A DNA stretch of 64,000 nt from Ptychodera flava (Eukaryota > Hemichordata > Enteropneusta > Ptychoderidae), in the NCBI RefSeq assembly GCF_041260155.1, contig NW_027248277.1, positions 3,694,501-3,758,500 on the forward strand, given 5' to 3'. Positions within the stretch are counted from its first letter, which is position 1; each line of letters starts with the position of its first letter. The position numbers and the translations under genes are program-made. Below the pieces are notes generated by a model. It was given only the letters and a program-made list of their open reading frames with translations, had not been told where the DNA came from and did no database searches. This document shows positions 11,293 through 22,969 of the stretch, piece after piece.

Positions 11293-13180
11293 CTTTTTGC
11301 GTGAATTATACCTATTCATTTTGGCACCTTTTCTTCACAAATCTATTACAGCACCTGTACAATGTGCATGAACAGAAGAAAGTTTTAACGACTATAATTA
11401 ACCTGTTTCCATGCAGGATTTCTTGAAATAGTCCATTGCTGAACTTAGTTCAGAGTGTTGAGAAGACAAAATTTATGTCTAATTGAACTTGTACATAGTT
11501 ATAATTGGCTAAAGTGTTGTCTTACGGCTAAATTCAGGCCCTGACACCTTTGGACACCTCTAACAATAATACTAAAGTCCGCTAGGTACTTCCGTGGCAG
11601 CATACTTGACAAGGTCCGTAAAGTTTAGAAAATAAGTTAATAGTAAATACCTGTAGTCTAGTTGGATCCGAACTTAATTGCAAAACCGTGTGTAGCTGTA
11701 GCCAAGCCTATTTGAAGACACATTTAGTCACTGGTGGCGCTATTAGATATCGCTGATCTCCTCACTTTTGATCAATACTCCGTCGGAAAACAACTCTGTG
11801 ACATTTATGATATCGTGTGGTGAAATATGCATCCGGAAATTAGCATAATGGTTGATAAAGATTTATTTGATTAAAAAAGAAAGAAGTATAAAGTTGCATA
11901 GAGTGCTCTGGGCGAAGCAAATCGACAAATTATTTTGACAATGATAATTATGTTGACACAAAGCACGACAAAGCAGGATGCCATCATCTTGTGTTTGTGG
12001 CAAACTCTGACTGTGGCAGGGACCAAGAATGTTGAAGGGTGGATAAACATGTCATTATCGAAGAAGATACTGTTACAGAGGTTTGACTAAATTGTCAGCC
12101 GTATGTTTCGTTCTTAGATTTTTCATGAGAGGATTCGCCGGCACAAACCATGTATCTAGGCTAATCCCCTGAAGGCGGAAAATTTCCGCGTTACCGAATT
12201 AATGGTTTATGAAAATGATTATAAACCTACAGCACTTGTGCTGGGGAATCTTGACATGTTTCTGTTTATGCACAAAATGAAATTTGTTGAACGAGCTCGG
12301 TGGAGTATAAATATGACATGTGTTTGTGGATTGTACACTTACTTTTCATACAAAATCGTAAACTACAAATATGTAGCCTTTGGTCATTTTTAATTTTGTT
12401 TGTTTCTGTGTATCATCTGCAGTTTCTGGTTTGAATTCCTGAACCATGGAGAAATTCCTAATATTTAGCTCCATAAATATACCCTATATGAGTATAATCT
12501 GCATTGTTATTGTTTAAATTTTGTATTCAGGTCCAGAGTAGAATACATTTATCAACAATAACAATGGTCATTTCACATGTACAGACTGTGTTGGCAAGCT
12601 GGACACCGGGCATTGGTCATGATGATCGGATTATAGTAAAATTCTGTAGTGATACATTGAACCAGTGCAGTGAAAAATTAGTCAGCATTACAGCTAATGT
12701 CCCTTCCAATGAAAACAAAGTTTACAATGTATGATGTCGGTGTTATTGCATCGATTGTCTATTTAAAACAGTAATCTTCTTTATGAAGTGTATCTAAAGC
12801 CTGGGATCTAAAATCTTTATATCATTGACAAAACAATTTAAATAGTAATGCAGATACATATTATGTGTAGGAACTCATAATCTGCGACCCCTCCTTGGTT
12901 ACGAAGTATGTTGTGTTTCCTCTGAAGTGTAGTGCACACCATAATAAAGTAGAGGTCAACAGTACCTAATCTTACACAAACTTGAATAAACAAACAAACA
13001 AACAAACAAACTGAACATATGGATAGCAGCAATCAAGTGTACTTATGGTACATACTAAATACAAATTGAGGAACCCTGGTGTTTCCCAAGAGAGACCAGA
13101 ACATGTAAAGAGATTTTACTTCAGAAACAGATAAAGTTTGGTAGGACTAGTTTGACGTTTGATGTACATGACATAATTAA
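11293..13180. other. Shared upstream block of units 1 and 2, no gene recognised
   Basis: Matches 25,560-27,257 in unit 2 almost base for base. At 11,720-11,830 it contains a diverged copy of the CACTGATGGCGCTATTAG motif seen near 6,808, 22,818 and 36,494. A 63-codon frame at 12,202-12,393 is identical in unit 2, but that reflects recent duplication and is not evidence of coding. An (AAAC)n run lies near 12,990-13,010. Confidence 0.5.
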
Positions 13181-15331
13181 CGATGCGACTCAGGTTCAAA
13201 GGTCAATTTTAGCATTTTTTATTTCAAATTTCGAACCACTGACACGTGGCCTTTCTTTTGGGGAAAGGTGTTGGGTCACATCGTACCGGGAAATTCCTGA
13301 AATATTACTAAAATGGCAAACTATTAGCTACACCGCGTGCCATTATTTCCCTTTTGTCTTAACGGTCGCGGATTACCGACCACGATATCTTTGATAAACA
13401 CGCAGAGATTATGTATAGGCTTGGCGGTATAGTGCGCATGCGCTATCTTCAACGTTATGCTCAGCGTTTTGAACTCCGCATGTATCGGTACGGCAAACAA
13501 GTCGAGCAGACCAAAGCCGGCGCTCGCGCTCAGTACCGTCGAAAAAGCAAGCGAGGTCCACAAAAGCGGACCTGAAAAAGACGGCAACGTGCGCAAAGGT
13601 CGATTTAAATGTAAAACAGTCCGACTTTGGCTCATTTGACACGCTAGCTTTCGAACATATTAGGCTACGCTGATTACATACCCGAGTCCAAAAATTAGCC
13701 TGAGCGAGATGAAACTTCTGTTAGTTGTGATAATTTTATCACTTGCTGTAAATGCTTGGTGTTAGTATCGTGTTCTTTTATATTTTTAAACTCGAAGTTT
13801 CATCTTTCTACCGTGCAGCCTTTTCGTGTCTGCTGAGAAACCTTGAACAACACCGTACCCGACAACGCGCGACATTTATGTCATTGAGTTTCCCAAGCGA
13901 GTGCAGGAGTTCATACACACATGATGCAGATTCACAAGAGCAAGTTCATCGATCTGCTAATTTTTCGAAACGAAATGCAAATATTTTTTAATTTCATGCC
14001 TTTCCTTTCTTTAAATATAACCCAAAAATTAAATTACGTCAAACGTGGATTTCGAGGTTGACAAATGATTCTACAGCTGCTAGCTGGACCTCAACACTGA
14101 ACGTAAAACAAACTCGGCTCAACTTCTAGAAGTGCCGAAACTAGCAATTTTGGCTATATGAGGTCAGTCATCAAAAGTTTGATTAAAAGTAAAAATCTCC
14201 GAAATAATTATTTGTGCGCTGGTATTGCGCAAGTCGAGTGACTCCACTGTAGACTAGTCGATACTCTGTCTCTCGGAACACGCTGTCGATGACAGCCTGC
14301 ACTGTTCTACGCTACGGCGTGATTATTATTAGTTTGATAAAATCGGTACAAGAACACATGTAAATAAAGTTTGAAAAAATTAAGAGTCAATCTCTCCCGT
14401 CGTAACGAAGGGCGACAAGTTTGCAGTGCGGTGCAAAAGCTAAGAAAATACAACAGACATTTTATGTTAATTGTCAAGAGTTACATGTGTTCATCTCATC
14501 TTGAGGTAGGAAAACTAGCAACTGACGTCCCGTTCGCACAGTGTCGGCGCTAACATGACTTGACAATCATTTTTCACAAAGAACATGCATAAATTGCCGA
14601 TCGCGAGACAGGAAGTAGACAACTTGAGTCAAGAACAAGTGAATGCCCGACGCGATCGCGCGACAACAGCACACAGGTCTCGATCGGATAGACTTTTTTA
14701 CACAGGTTTCGACGTCTCAGTTCGTCATTGACTGTGAACACTGGTAACCAGATTGTAACCGTTGAGACAACAGTACACAGTTAATCTACTAGTTAAACGT
14801 TCCAAAAATGGATTACATCGCTAATTACCCCTCTGTGTTTGTTGTGTAAATACCACCCACTGCTGGCACTAAGCATTTGCCAGTTCTGTGTATAATTTCT
14901 TTCTATTTTCACACGATCTGCAATCCCAAACATGTTCCGAATTCCCAAAACTGACGCTAAATATTTCAACTTAGTCCTGGTGTAATAAAATTCGCAGAAA
15001 ATAGTGCACGAGTCGTACTTCTTGGCCACAATGTGTGACGCATAGGTCGTTTACACAAATCGTCGATTTTCTCAGTTCCGTTTTTCGCAGTGTGTACATT
15101 ATTCAAATAACTATAAGTCGGCGGCGCCTGGACAGATTAGCCTGAATTTTCACCTGTGGACAGTGAATGAATATATCTGAAAGACCTTGTCTCAGATTTC
15201 CGATAAAAGGCCTGGCAGTGACCGGTGACCGAGCAGATAAAAAAGTACCACATGTCGGGTGTGTGACCACTTCTTCTTTGTGAAAATGAGCATTGAAAAT
15301 AAGTGACAATGAACCTGAGTCGCTACCTTAA
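13181..15331. other. Unit-1-only block, CpG-rich in places, unknown
   Basis: Absent from unit 2, where the flanks join at a TTAA microhomology. CpG is clearly more frequent around 13,360-13,640, 13,840-13,930 and 14,560-14,720 than in the surroundings, so an old promoter or CpG-rich exon is possible. The frames seen (such as 13,324-13,635 minus) have no recognisable domain. Confidence 0.4.
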
Positions 15332-16204
15332 ATAAAAAATACCGTCAAGGACAGTATGCTCATATTTGGTTTGAATTGGTCCATCAAGAAATATTTAAAC
15401 CAGAAAAAAAAGAACGACAAAAGTAAATAAGGTCTGAAACTTTAGGTACTGGAGGTCAACTTTAGGAACAGGCTTAGCAGAGGAATGTTCCAACACAGTC
15501 CTTCATGGTTTCAGCAGGTGCTGCCAATATGTATCAGTTAATGAACAATGACAGGAAATGACTCAAGCTCAGTGGAGTAGCCTGTTTCAGTCACTGCCAC
15601 CACTCCGACACATAATAGGTACACTGCATACAACTAGGTTAGAGATTACAAAATCTGTAACTCAGATGTGTGGGTTGTTTCGGTTAATGCCACCACTCCG
15701 GCACATTTGCAGGACTTTCCCTTTTTCTTACCTCATTTGCATATTTTTGACACTGATATGTTCAGTTGAACGTCACATCTCGACCACTGGGTCTACATGT
15801 ACACAAATACTGTGATGGTAGGTGCGGCGGTTTGGGAGCTTTTGCCTGTGACGGATATACATCTGCAAATACATAAATACATACATACATACATACATAG
15901 ACAGACGGACAGACATAAAGACAGACAGACACCACTGACTCACCATATAAGCTCTTTTTAGTATTTATATACATACCAAATAGAGCTAAAACAGAAATAA
16001 AGAGATTACTTTCTATAACTATTGAATGTTTTATTTTCAAAATATATTTCATGTCAGATACATTGAAATCTTACGCTACGATAAAAAACACTAAATAACT
16101 AAAGAATAGAGTCACCAAGTAATTACAGGTTACACAGGGAAAATTGACTGCCATGCAAATTGGCATTTAGAAGACGAGTGGGTGCAGCATTACCTTTAGA
16201 CTGG
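15332..16204. repeat. Shared sequence with tetranucleotide (CATA)n tract
   Basis: Matches unit 2 from 27,257 on. It includes a CATA repeat followed by GACAGACG-type repeats at about 15,870-15,935, framed by GTGACGGATATACATCTGC and CACTGACTCACCATATAAGC. In unit 2 this framed segment is duplicated in tandem. No gene is seen. Confidence 0.6.
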
Positions 16205-16995
16205 GGGACACTAAATGATGTATATAATGTCAATGAGATAAGACCAAGGCATTGTGAAATTAAACACTAAATGATGTATAATGTCAATGAGATAAGACCA
16301 AGGCATTGTGAAATTAAACACTAAATGATGTATATAATGTCAATGAGATAAGACCAAGGCATTGTGAAATTAAACACTAAATGATGTATATAATGTCAAT
16401 GAGATAAGACCAAGACATTGTGAAATTAAACACTAAATGATGTATATAATGTCAATGAGATAAGACCAAGACATTGTGAAATTAAACACTAAATGATGTA
16501 TATAATGTCAATGAGATAAGACCAAGACATTGTGAAATTAAACACTAAATGATGTATATAATGTCAATGAGATAAGACCAAGGCATTGTGAAATTAAACA
16601 CTAAATGATGTATATAATGTCAATGAGATAAGACCAAGGCATTGTGAAATTAAACACTAAATGATGTATATAATGTCAATGAGATAAGACCAAGGACATT
16701 GTGAAATTAAACACTAAATGATGTATATAATGTCAATGAGATAAGACCAAGGACATTGTGAAATTAAACACTAAATGATGTATATAATGTCAATGAGATA
16801 AGACCAAGGACATTGTGAAATTAAACACTAAATGATGTATATAATGTCAATGAGATAAGACCAAGGCATTGTGAAATTAAACACTAAATGATGTATATAA
16901 TGTCAATGAGATAAGACCAAGGCATTGTGAAATTAAACACTAAATGATGTATATAATGTCAATGAGATAAGACCAAGGCATTGTGAAATTAAAAT
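16205..16995. repeat. Minisatellite of 56-57-bp unit, unit 1
   Basis: About 14 near-identical copies containing CACTAAATGATGTATATAAT and GAGATAAGACCAAG(G)CATTG. Variants (GACATTG, GGACATTG) come in adjacent blocks, consistent with local spread by unequal exchange or slippage. The homologous array in unit 2 has about 9 copies and is interrupted by an insertion. Confidence 0.95.
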
Positions 16996-17723
16996 ATAAA
17001 TCAAAAGGTACTGCCTGATATTTCTTTTCTGAAACAATATACATTTAGAAGTCTATGTAGTCAGTCAAAACTAACCAAATATTTTATCAAAATAGTGTTC
17101 CTTGTCATTTAATGAGAATTGTTGAACACTGTACATAAATACTTCTGCAAAATTTGATTATAATGGGTTGGAATAGTATGTTAGGCCCAAGAAGCCTGTA
17201 AGAAAGACCACAACAAAAATCATGGCTAAAAATATTTAAGGACACTAAAACAAAAACGTATATGGTTCTACAATGTACACACTTCAGTTTCTGCGAGAAA
17301 CATTTCAGTATTCACAGTAGTGAAATACTCGCATTCAGTGTTGAGTCATACTTTTCAAATTTAATATCCAATTACCAATTACTATCAATTGCACCGTTGG
17401 ACAATTGTGGCATTACACGCTTGAAGGCATCAATAATGATAAGATTATTAGAAATTGTCAACAGTGAAATGTCACGTGACAGAATTAACATAGAATGCTC
17501 CTCGGGGATAGACATTTAATTCAAGCTCTCATTTCTTTACAATTCTTTCCCAGTCTACCACTCGTTGCAGCTCATTATAAAGATCTCGGGGCAAGAAACA
17601 TTTTCACAGCTTTTCTTTCTCAAAAATGGAAAAATTTATTTTTCCCTTTAGAGTTAAAATAAAGGTGGGGCAATTCAGAATTTCAAATCATTTGTTGTCA
17701 ATGACACTGTGAACATTTTACGT

Positions 17724-18988
17724 CTAATTGAGTGTGAGCAGGTTACGAACAATCCTGGGTCTACCTGCTGTGTATTCTGGTGTGTTTAAATAGATTTCCC
17801 TCAGTTTACAACGATATCCACATATATCACATTGCCAGGGTTTTTCATCACTGTGTACAGACTTAACATGTGACGTTAGTGTACTTTTTAGCCTAAAAAC
17901 ACGTGGGCAAAGATCGCATTTGAGTGTTGGTTCACTATGAGTTAAGGCATGCAATCGTAAATTAGTACTCCTCTTAAACTGGCGTCCACAAATATCACAA
18001 AGATATTCAGGCTTAGTACAGTCCCTCATACAATGATTGCGATATTCAGATCTCACATGGAAAACTTTCTTGCATACCTTGCAAGTGTATTCCCTGGAAA
18101 GTTCACCATGACTTTCTAAATGGGTTTTCAAATCTGCCTTACTATAAAATTTCTTGTCGCAATAGGAACATCTAAATTTTTGCTCTGAGTGAACAATCTT
18201 CAAATGGTTTAACATATGTGTTCGTGTATCAAACGTTTCGCCACACTCTGTACAGACAGCTGAAACTTTACTGTGTGAATGCTTTTCATGACCTCTTTTG
18301 ATCCCTTGTCTTGTAAACCTCAGGTCACAATATCTACACTTGAACTTTCTTTCAATGTGGGTTTTTTTATGATTATTTAACGTAATGCGATTGGAAAAGA
18401 CATGCTTGCACACGTCACATTCAAATGCACCATTTGAGTGTTTAAGGAATTTGTGACTAGATCTTGATGAGCAACTTATGAATATTCGATCACAATACCT
18501 GCATGGAAACACTGGTATCTGTTCTGCATGTGAATCAACCATGTGATTTTGCCAATCTTTCAGTAGAAAGTCTATTCCACAATACTTACATTTCTGTCTG
18601 GCACAAATGCCCAATGACAGATGTAAACTCAATCCTTCCTCTGTTTTATAACCCTTACCACATTTCTCACAATTATAAGATTTATCACCAATCATGGCTT
18701 TTCGTATTCTCTCTTTGTGAGTTTCTAACTCTTTGTCTGTCATGGGCGGCTTTTTGGCGCGCTCATATTTCTTTCTCACACGCATAGGTTTTTCAATTCC
18801 ACTGACTGAGGACACATTGCAATTTGTGGCCAAAGTATTCATTTGATTAGTGTCATCACTTATGGAGTTGTCGTCATCACTCGTTTCATCATTTCCTGTG
18901 TCTCTGTTTCCATGGTAACTAGATTCTAAGTTTGACGTTGATGCATCGGGAGAGCAGCTTTCATTCTCGCCACCATTCTGAAGAGCAG
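17724..18988 (-). CDS. Last exon of C2H2 zinc-finger gene, copy B (frameshifted end)
   Basis: Closest in layout to copy A. The acceptor TTTTCACTCAG leads into the exon at 18,988; an acidic Ser/Asp region and basic RKKYERAKKPP follow, then ten intact C2H2/C2HC fingers. The eleventh is broken by a single-base deletion after YRCKLREI, so translation ends at 17,724 instead of ending in the normal LFKHTRIHNR as in copy C. Compared with copy A, the finger beginning FKC.YCDLRF differs at presumed base-contacting helix positions. The middle exon of this unit also has a frameshift, so a full-length product is unlikely if the sequence is correct. Confidence 0.8.
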
Positions 18989-19369
18989 CTGAGTGAAAAT
19001 CACAGAGAATGAATGGTTAATGCACAACTGGTATGAAAATATGCCGTCTACTCATAGCAAAATGACAGTTTTGTATTTCTCAATTCCAGTATTATTAAAG
19101 TAGTTCATCCCAAATTGTATGACATATTATAGCATATATGGACATAACAGATGTTGGTAGAAGATCATTTTAGCCTTGTTTACAGACAGAACCAATGAAG
19201 AAAAAACAAAAGGATTCAAGGCATTAACAATTTGTTTATGCCTTGCATTATCAATGTGCAGCATCTCAAAGGCTTTCAGCTTATTGATTGGCAGAATAAT
19301 ATTGACATTAATAAATCTCTTGAAAATAGAGAACTATCTACACCATAACCTTAGCCTAAGACATTTTAA

Positions 19370-19640
19370 GTAGCAATGAATAATTACAATCTGCCAATCA
19401 GCTATATCCAGATCTATATTGTATCAATAAATATCTACTAAATAACCAATGGCCTTAACAATAGCTTCACACTAAGATTTTTTAAGTAGCCGTGAATAAT
19501 TACAATCTGCCAATCAGCTACATCCAGAATTATATTGACATTAATAAATATCTACTGAATAACCAATGGCCTTAATAATAGCTTTACACTAAGACTCTTT
19601 AAGTAGCAATGAATAATTACAATCTACCGATAGTTATAAT
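19370..19640. repeat. Minisatellite of ~118-bp unit, unit 2 (about 3 copies)
   Basis: Same unit as 3,141-3,800 but only about three diverged copies, lying in the intron between the zinc-finger exon and the middle exon. Confidence 0.8.
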
Positions 19641-19972
19641 TACGATCTACTGATAGCTACCGGTATATCCTTCCAAGCTGCTGCACATTGTTCCATATAA
19701 GATGATGAGCTCAAGATAGTTATAGTGTTGTGCAAACCTCTGCATATCTCATTGTGAGTTGATATAACATTTGTCCAATAAAAATGAACACTGCTGTTTT
19801 AAGTGGTTTGATTGAAAAAAGTATTGTAATTTCCATCATTTCACACAAAACCTGAAAAGATGCCAATTAACTCAATAAAATACTTTGCTTGGCTCCAAGC
19901 TGTGGCTTTCAGCTGTGCAAATTGCGATGTGCACGAAATTCCATGAAGGATGGAAATGATAAATAAACTAAC

Positions 19973-20593
19973 CTATAGGACTATTTTGACGACAGCTCTC
20001 CTGACTTTTCAACTTTCCCAAAAACTCTGCCCCTTCCAACTCCATCTGGTTTTGCAGAGTTTCTTCACATGATCCAATTTCTGTATAGGTTTGGTTAGTA
20101 TCTGGATCACAAGTTTTCCTGTCATTGTTTGATCCATTTATATCTCCTATGCCATCATTCCATTTAGCTACTTGTGTATCTATGTTTGATTGTTGTCGAT
20201 TGACATTGATATCTTCTTCCACCATGACACTGTCTCCTGATTGGCTATAATTGTCAGCCATATTGACATCATTCTGCAAATCAATAGTTTCCCTGTGATA
20301 TTGGTGAAGGAATTCTGCTTCAACAGTACACCTTCATTCTTTGTAAAAATGTCACAATTTCTATTGTCCCTGTTATAAGTATCCGTCGACGGTTCAACTA
20401 TCGTATGTGTACCGTTACTTTCAAAAGTAGCTGTAGGACACAGTCCGACATTCACATCACATGGTTTTACTTTCAGTCCGGTTGTGACAAAATCTCTGAC
20501 AAAGTCTTGACTTCCAATATACTGAGATGACAGCCCATCTTCAGAGACAATGACAAAGACTTTGCAAGCAAACTTCTCCAGTAAATCTTTACA
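19973..20593 (-). pseudogene. Middle exon of zinc-finger gene, copy B (frameshift)
   Basis: Same acceptor (TTTAG|TGTAAAG) and donor (ATAG|GTTAGT) as in copies A and C. The start is intact here (CKDLLEKFACKVFVIVSEDG), but one T is missing in the stretch read CCCTTGTGATG in copies A and C (CCCTGTGATA here, about 20,291-20,300). The frame breaks about 100 codons in, and the downstream part continues in another frame as ...NDVNMADNYSQSGDSV. It is homologous to 4,124-4,750. Confidence 0.6.
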
Positions 20594-21720
20594 CTAAAGA
20601 AAAACGACAGTAGATAAGATTGGATGGTTGATTTAAAGAGAATAGTTGTGGTATAAATGTACACATCATTGTCAAATGCAAGTTTGAAGTTGTATCAAAA
20701 CAATTCTCTACTCTTTGATTTCAGAAAGCTTTATATATTATCTGCATTGTCATTGGGATGACGTCAAAAAGTTTCAAGAAATTCACATATTGACTGTGAT
20801 GGTTGAACAACCAAAGATTAGACAGTCGGTAGACATTGATATACTGAGATGTACAGGGCCTCAAACTTACTGGTACCCTACGTACAATGTCACGCATGGC
20901 TTAATGATTAATTCTGTGGAAATATTTTAAACTAATGGCTTAATGGTCAGATTGAAGCATTCAAATAGTAGTTTTCAAGTATCATGCCCCGAGCTGCCAT
21001 GTTTACTGCATCATAACATTTGTGGCTATTGAGTGGTGTATAGGGCTGCCATGTGACCACTACTGACCGGAAGCTAACTTCCGTAGTCATGGTAATGAGT
21101 TTCATTTTAATAGCCATCTGAAATTCCTATTGTTCATTCATATGATGCAGACGTGTTATGCCTCTCTCAGTTCTCGAAAGTGTTTGTGCGTTGTATCTGG
21201 AGGTGGATTTTTTCCGTATATATATTTTCAAATTTTCTCAAAATCACCCAACAATTAATTTAACCACCCAAAAATTCGGTGTTATTCAAAATCAGAAACA
21301 AGATGGTGGATGGCACCCTCAGACCACTCTGGCGACAAAATATAATGGTACAGTGCGCGGGATAGCTCTGTGGCACCCAGCTATGTGTCAGTGGTTGTGG
21401 AGTTTTTAGACGGAATTGTCCCTTCACAGTGCTGGAGTTGAAAAATCAGCTCGACCTAAATTGCATTGGAATGATGGTGGTGAAGCAAATACATAATACA
21501 GATATGCAATAGCGTTCTCGACCCCCGGACTTGACCTTTTCGTCGGGGAGCCTGGAACCATCCTCGTGTCATGTACAACAAACTTCAATATTTAATACAA
21601 CCAAAGGTTTGCAAATGTCCTTAAAATAACACTTAATAACACAAGGGCAGTGATCGAACTGTGCACTTTATAATAGCTGCACTGTTGTAGTGAAGTTCGA
21701 GGTTTTGTTTTGGTAGGTTT

Positions 21721-21799
21721 GTCAGACCATGGAGGTAGAAAGAGAGACTACCTCCATGGTCAGACCATGGAGCTACCAAATGTAGCTCCATGGTCAGAC
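21721..21799. mobile_element. Tandem short palindromic insertions, unit 2 copy
   Basis: GTCAGAC at 21,721, 21,759 and 21,793 alternates with a 31-bp and a 27-bp palindrome, both with CATGG...CCATG ends. The arrangement equals unit 1 at 5,902-5,980, so both insertions predate the split of these two units. Confidence 0.75.
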
Positions 21800-21989
21800 C
21801 AGGTTTGCCGACCAACCCGTATACCCAGGCAAAAATCGAACAGCAGCATTGCAGCCGACTTTAATAACCCCATTGTTTCACTTTAACAGGCTCTGATTAC
21901 CAAGCAGGGCATAAATTTGTATCGCATGGCAAAATTAGCTCACTGTACGAACGGCCGAGGTCAAGTTATATCAGTAGGAAATATGGCTA

Positions 21990-22055
21990 GTTTTCAATCG
22001 GGTTCGAACCCACAACATACGGCATCAGTCGCCTAGCGGAGAGGCCACAGAGGGA
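21990..22055 (-). repeat. tRNA-derived SINE head (B-box), unit 2
   Basis: On the minus strand, GGCCTCTCCGCTAGGCGACT is followed by GGGTTCGAACCC (centred at 22,005), which is a typical pol III B-box and T-loop sequence. The A-box part is weak and no full cloverleaf is convincing, so it is read as a tRNA-derived SINE rather than a tRNA gene. Units 1 and 3 have lost the core through different small deletions. Confidence 0.5.
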
Positions 22056-22066
22056 TAATAGAGCTG

Positions 22067-22184
22067 TAACAGACATTGCTGCGAAAACGAGCCCTGCCAC
22101 TCCTTGAAGTGTTCTGCTGGCCTACCACTCCAATGACCACCTACCCGAGTGGCAGAGGCTACGGATTCGCAGCAATAACAGACA
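22067..22184. mobile_element. 100-bp MITE with 9-bp direct repeats
   Basis: TAACAGACA at 22,067-22,075 and 22,176-22,184 flanks a 100-bp insert whose ends are inverted (TTGCTGCGAA / TTCGCAGCAA). Units 1 and 3 lack it and read on into ACAGACAGTGCCGCC. A 9-bp duplication fits Mutator-like or Merlin-like elements. No coding capacity is present. Confidence 0.8.
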
Positions 22185-22202
22185 GTGCCGCCGAACGCTT
22201 GC

Positions 22203-22240
22203 ATTGAATCATAGACCCGATCGAGGGTCTATGATTGAAT
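22203..22240. mobile_element. 24-bp palindromic insertion, unit 2 copy
   Basis: Perfect ATTGAAT repeats (22,203-22,209 and 22,234-22,240) flank the 24-bp palindrome at 22,210-22,233. Unit 3 keeps a single ATTGAAT (35,879-35,885) with no insert, so the total gain is 31 bp. Confidence 0.85.
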
Positions 22241-22499
22241 AGACTTACTTCCGTAAACACTCGATTTTTCAGCGTGCTTGTTAAACTTCTTGGAGAATAG
22301 ACAAGGCTGCAGAAGAAGTCATATCCATTGCTATGTTTTCTTGACTGGCTATGATGCAGGAAGGTTGTATAAAATAAATACGTGAAGAAAGTCACTGAGC
22401 GGCCTTTGGGTCAAGTTGCTTGACCTCTAAAGTTCTCATCGGCTTCAGATTCAGGTTCGGAATCTCTTCAGGTTTCGGATTTAACAGGATGAACCTTAC

Positions 22500-22615
22500 C
22501 ATTGATACGTCCATGGCATAACTATGCATTTTGGCTGAGTTTTTAAACTTTCTGAGAGTAACATCAATAAATATAGTCTCACCAGAGAACTTGAATACAC
22601 ATTCATAAGGTTTAT
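22500..22615 (-). CDS. Candidate 116-nt upstream exon of zinc-finger gene, copy B
   Basis: Homolog of 6,483-6,598 with the same donor ATCAATG|GTAAGG and the same length. Reading TGTGTATTCAAGTTCTC gives CVFKF followed by SGETIFIDVTLRKFKNSAKM. It joins in phase to the exon beginning at 20,593. Confidence 0.4.
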
Positions 22616-22969
22616 CTAATTATTTATTAAAATGAATAATTCAGACATAGGTATAATTAGGAAAAATTGCAAATTTGCTAAAAGAATATAGAATAGAGAA
22701 TTAAAAGATTAAAGAATAACTATGAGTTATTCTAATATACAAGTGAAGGCTAACAAACCATTGTGTTGTATCAAAGAATTAATGAATTCAGCTACAAATG
22801 AACATACAGCTTGGCCACTGATGGCGCTATTAGAAATATTGCCGACCTACTTACAATGGTCAATGAATGCTCTTAATAAAACACAACGTAATACACAATA
22901 TTCATGATTTAATGTAATGAAATATACATTCAGATATAAGGAAGTTTGTGTATGTGAGGGAGCATTCGT

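Larger units (their letters stand above)
1..17236. repeat. Segmental duplication unit 1
   Basis: First of three tandem units. The opening bases (CACTAAAACA, then TATATGGTTCTACAATGTA) recur near 17,242 and, more diverged, near 30,486. From left to right the unit holds the zinc-finger last exon, a ~118-bp minisatellite, the middle exon, palindromic inserts, the 116-nt exon, a LINE tail, a longer LINE, unit-1-only blocks (about 9,345-11,464 and 13,181-15,331, absent from unit 2) and a 56-bp minisatellite. Similarity to unit 2 is very high by eye, with mainly single-base differences and small indels. Boundaries are arbitrary to within the repeat period. Confidence 0.85.

Noticed and set aside
12202..12393. 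63-codon frame identical in units 1 and 2 (26,295-26,486)
   Set aside because: Identity follows from recent duplication of the surrounding non-coding DNA, which is just as conserved. No domain, splice site or codon signal.
13324..13642. Overlapping 103- and 77-codon frames in a CpG-rich stretch
   Set aside because: No domain, conflicting frames and no second copy for comparison. Noted as a possible CpG-rich regulatory remnant instead.
15762..16052. Frame with VCMYVCIYV-type Cys/Tyr/Val repeats (also 27,688-28,163)
   Set aside because: Translation of a CATA tetranucleotide tract.
16205..16995. CRISPR-like array
   Set aside because: Contiguous 56-57-bp repeats without unique spacers in eukaryotic DNA. 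It is a minisatellite.
21990..22060. Functional tRNA gene on the minus strand
   Set aside because: Only the B-box/T-loop is convincing; no acceptor stem pairing or A-box of normal form could be built.
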